NCBI RefSeq assembly: GCF_014697545.1
Contig: NZ_JACJSA010000001.1
Location: 248,001-312,000, forward strand
Direction: 5' to 3'
Length of the DNA stretch: 64,000 nt
Source: Oscillatoria sp. FACHB-1407
GTDB taxonomy: Bacteria > Cyanobacteriota > Cyanobacteriia > Elainellales > Elainellaceae
Shown: positions 63,007 to 64,000 of the stretch, one piece after another
Layout: each line of letters opens with the position of its first letter
Numbering within the stretch: the first letter of the stretch is position 1
The notes under the pieces: model-generated
Told to the model about the DNA's origin: nothing
Database searches by the model: none
What the model saw: the letters and a program-made list of their open reading frames with translations, nothing else
Position numbers and translations under genes: made by a program

Positions 63007-63078
63007 CTTCAAAATTCATATTAGGACTTACGCATGTGAAGCCTAAAACTTTGGGCGTTGCTGATCGATGAATGAGTC

Positions 63079-63098
63079 GCGAGCAAGATGCTCGCACT
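63079..63098. repeat. Palindromic dispersed repeat C
   Basis: GCGAGCAAGATGCTCGCACT, identical to 25826–25845. Confidence 0.75.
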
Positions 63099-63122
63099 GG
63101 TTGAAACGATTCACCTGAAAGG

Positions 63123-63142
63123 AGTGTGAGCATCTGGCTCAC
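63123..63142. repeat. Palindromic dispersed repeat C, variant in opposite orientation
   Basis: AGTGTGAGCATCTGGCTCAC, a near reverse complement of the copy at 63079, only 24 bp away. The pair together could form a larger hairpin. Confidence 0.7.
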
Positions 63143-63243
63143 GTCTGTGTCAAAATAATCATCCCTCTATTCAGTCGAGCCGCGGACTTCGATCGGATAG
63201 GCTCGAATTCATCCGCCAGGCTCTTAAACCGAACTGACGTTAA

Positions 63244-64000
63244 TTAAGGTTGGGTTGCTCCACATTGCCGACAGTGTGGCAAATATTTATACGTTAATTC
63301 GTGGCAGGTGGGACACTCTGTATATTGGTCATAGCCACAATGGGGGCAATGATGATCCTGACGACGAATGCGTTTTGCGCATTTAATGCAACATGAATTT
63401 TGAACTCGATTAGCGGCTTGAATTTTGGGATTAAAGGCAAACCGTTGAAAGAACTTAATAATGCCAAAGCCCACCAGGGGAATCAGCAGAATGTAGAGGT
63501 AGCTGACTAAAAACAGCAACCCTCCTAACAATGTGCTGACGATATCCACCAGAAATTCAAAAACAGCCCCAATTTGCAGAAATTCAAAGGCTTTGAAAAT
63601 CAGTGGAATAAAGAAGATCACTAACAAATGCCAACTGATTAGGGCGATTAACCCATGTCCTCGACGTTGGGCTCGGTTGTGAACAGCCCCCGTAATCAGA
63701 ATCAGCGGCAACAAAAACAGTACTTGAAATGACAGTTGAATACTGGGATACCAGAAGGAAGCGCGATCGTACTGTGCTTGCAGGGTTTCAAACTGACCCT
63801 CATCCTTCAAAAAGTTGAGAAATGCCTGACTCTCAGGCTTATTGGCCAATTCTGTTTTGAGGGTGGCACTTTCAGCTTTTAGAGTAGCAATTTTGCGATC
63901 ATTCTCCTCCAGGGTGGCTCGCACTCTCCCTGCTTCAACCGGGTTAATAGATTGTTCACGCGGTTGCCCAGCAATTTCTTCTAACAGGGTTGAGTCATAT
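63244..64000 (-). CDS. Membrane protein with C-terminal double zinc ribbon, 5' truncated
   Basis: The frame stays open to the window edge, so the start lies outside; a GTG at 63924 is only an internal candidate. The visible part has a coiled-coil-like stretch (ENDRKIATLKAESATLKTEL in part). Three or four hydrophobic segments follow (~QVLFLLPLILITG, LISWHLLVIFFIPLIF, TLLGGLLFLVSYLYILLIPLVGFG). The C-terminus has four CxxC pairs: CIKC, CPHC, CPTC and CRQC, a double zinc ribbon. The protein is probably a membrane-anchored scaffold or regulator; no specific family is recognised. Confidence 0.75.
   Translation of the reverse strand, partial: YDSTLLEEIAGQPREQSINPVEAGRVRATLEENDRKIATLKAESATLKTELANKPESQAFLNFLKDEGQFETLQAQYDRASFWYPSIQLSFQVLFLLPLILITGAVHNRAQRRGHGLIALISWHLLVIFFIPLIFKAFEFLQIGAVFEFLVDIVSTLLGGLLFLVSYLYILLIPLVGFGIIKFFQRFAFNPKIQAANRVQNSCCIKCAKRIRRQDHHCPHCGYDQYTECPTCHELTYKYLPHCRQCGATQP

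Larger units (their letters stand above)
62917..63243. other. Gap after the giant gene, rich in palindromes
   Basis: A 327-bp gap with a 20-bp perfect palindrome (62987–63006) and two copies of repeat C (63079–63098 and 63123–63142). No gene was recognised. Confidence 0.55.

Noticed and set aside
24741-63142. Palindromic repeats as ends of insertion sequences
   Set aside because: No transposase frame or target duplications were seen near any copy.

Overview
The window comes from a cyanobacterium, probably a filamentous one. The evidence is a high density of GCGATCGC (HIP1) octamers, a psbX–ycf66 pair, a high-light-inducible protein, a cyAbrB regulator, a nirA–nrtABCD–narB operon, haemagglutinin-type exoproteins and degenerate heptanucleotide (STRR-like) arrays. 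The sequence alone does not fix genus or species. No rRNA, tRNA, transposase, integrase or CRISPR array was recognised.

Layout. 1–4283: a nucleobase-type ABC transporter (binding protein truncated by the window edge, ATPase, permease) followed by a cytosine-deaminase-like hydrolase, with a small DUF2087 gene antisense between them. 4284–6339: cyAbrB in a mostly non-coding stretch with two dispersed repeats. 6340–15068: housekeeping and photosynthesis genes, namely sdhB, an HLIP, a PDZ-less trypsin-like protease, ycf66, psbX, a YggT/Ycf19 protein, gyrA, a broken response-regulator gene and cynS. 15107–24464: a surface/secretion cluster with a two-partner-secretion exoprotein, two RTX/Calx-beta/PPC paralogues of identical length (893 aa) and an unknown membrane protein between them. 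24795–32891: endonuclease III-like glycosylase, bifunctional putA with a small membrane protein, a hydrolase-like protein plus SDR pair, a 57-aa membrane protein, a pentapeptide-repeat protein and a GT2 glycosyltransferase. 33035–35887: a TIR–NACHT–transmembrane protein resembling bacterial immune STAND proteins. 36130–36564: a small secreted protein. 36742–46506, minus strand: the complete nitrate-assimilation operon nirA-nrtA-nrtB-nrtC-nrtD-narB with an NtcA-type promoter. 47725–62916: one 5063-aa gene that is a greatly enlarged Tc-toxin A subunit. 63244–64000: a zinc-ribbon membrane protein cut by the window edge.

How the parts work together. The nir operon imports nitrate (NrtABCD) and reduces it to nitrite (NarB) and ammonium (NirA); cynS and the cytosine-deaminase locus add other nitrogen sources. 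All five gaps of the nir operon contain an inverted repeat, and two of them are built from heptamer arrays placed in opposite orientation at the two ends of the gap. A similar simple repeat has also expanded in frame inside narB.

The most unusual item is the giant TcA-like protein. Its N-terminal VRP1-like region, helical shell, hydrophobic pore hairpin and C-terminal TcB-binding-like domain are recognisable, but about 2300 residues of LamG-type domains and a five-and-a-half-copy tandem ~220-aa module are inserted after the N-terminal region. No TcB or TcC partner is present in the window. The second most interesting is the TIR–NACHT–TM protein, which has transmembrane segments where related immune proteins usually carry sensor repeats.
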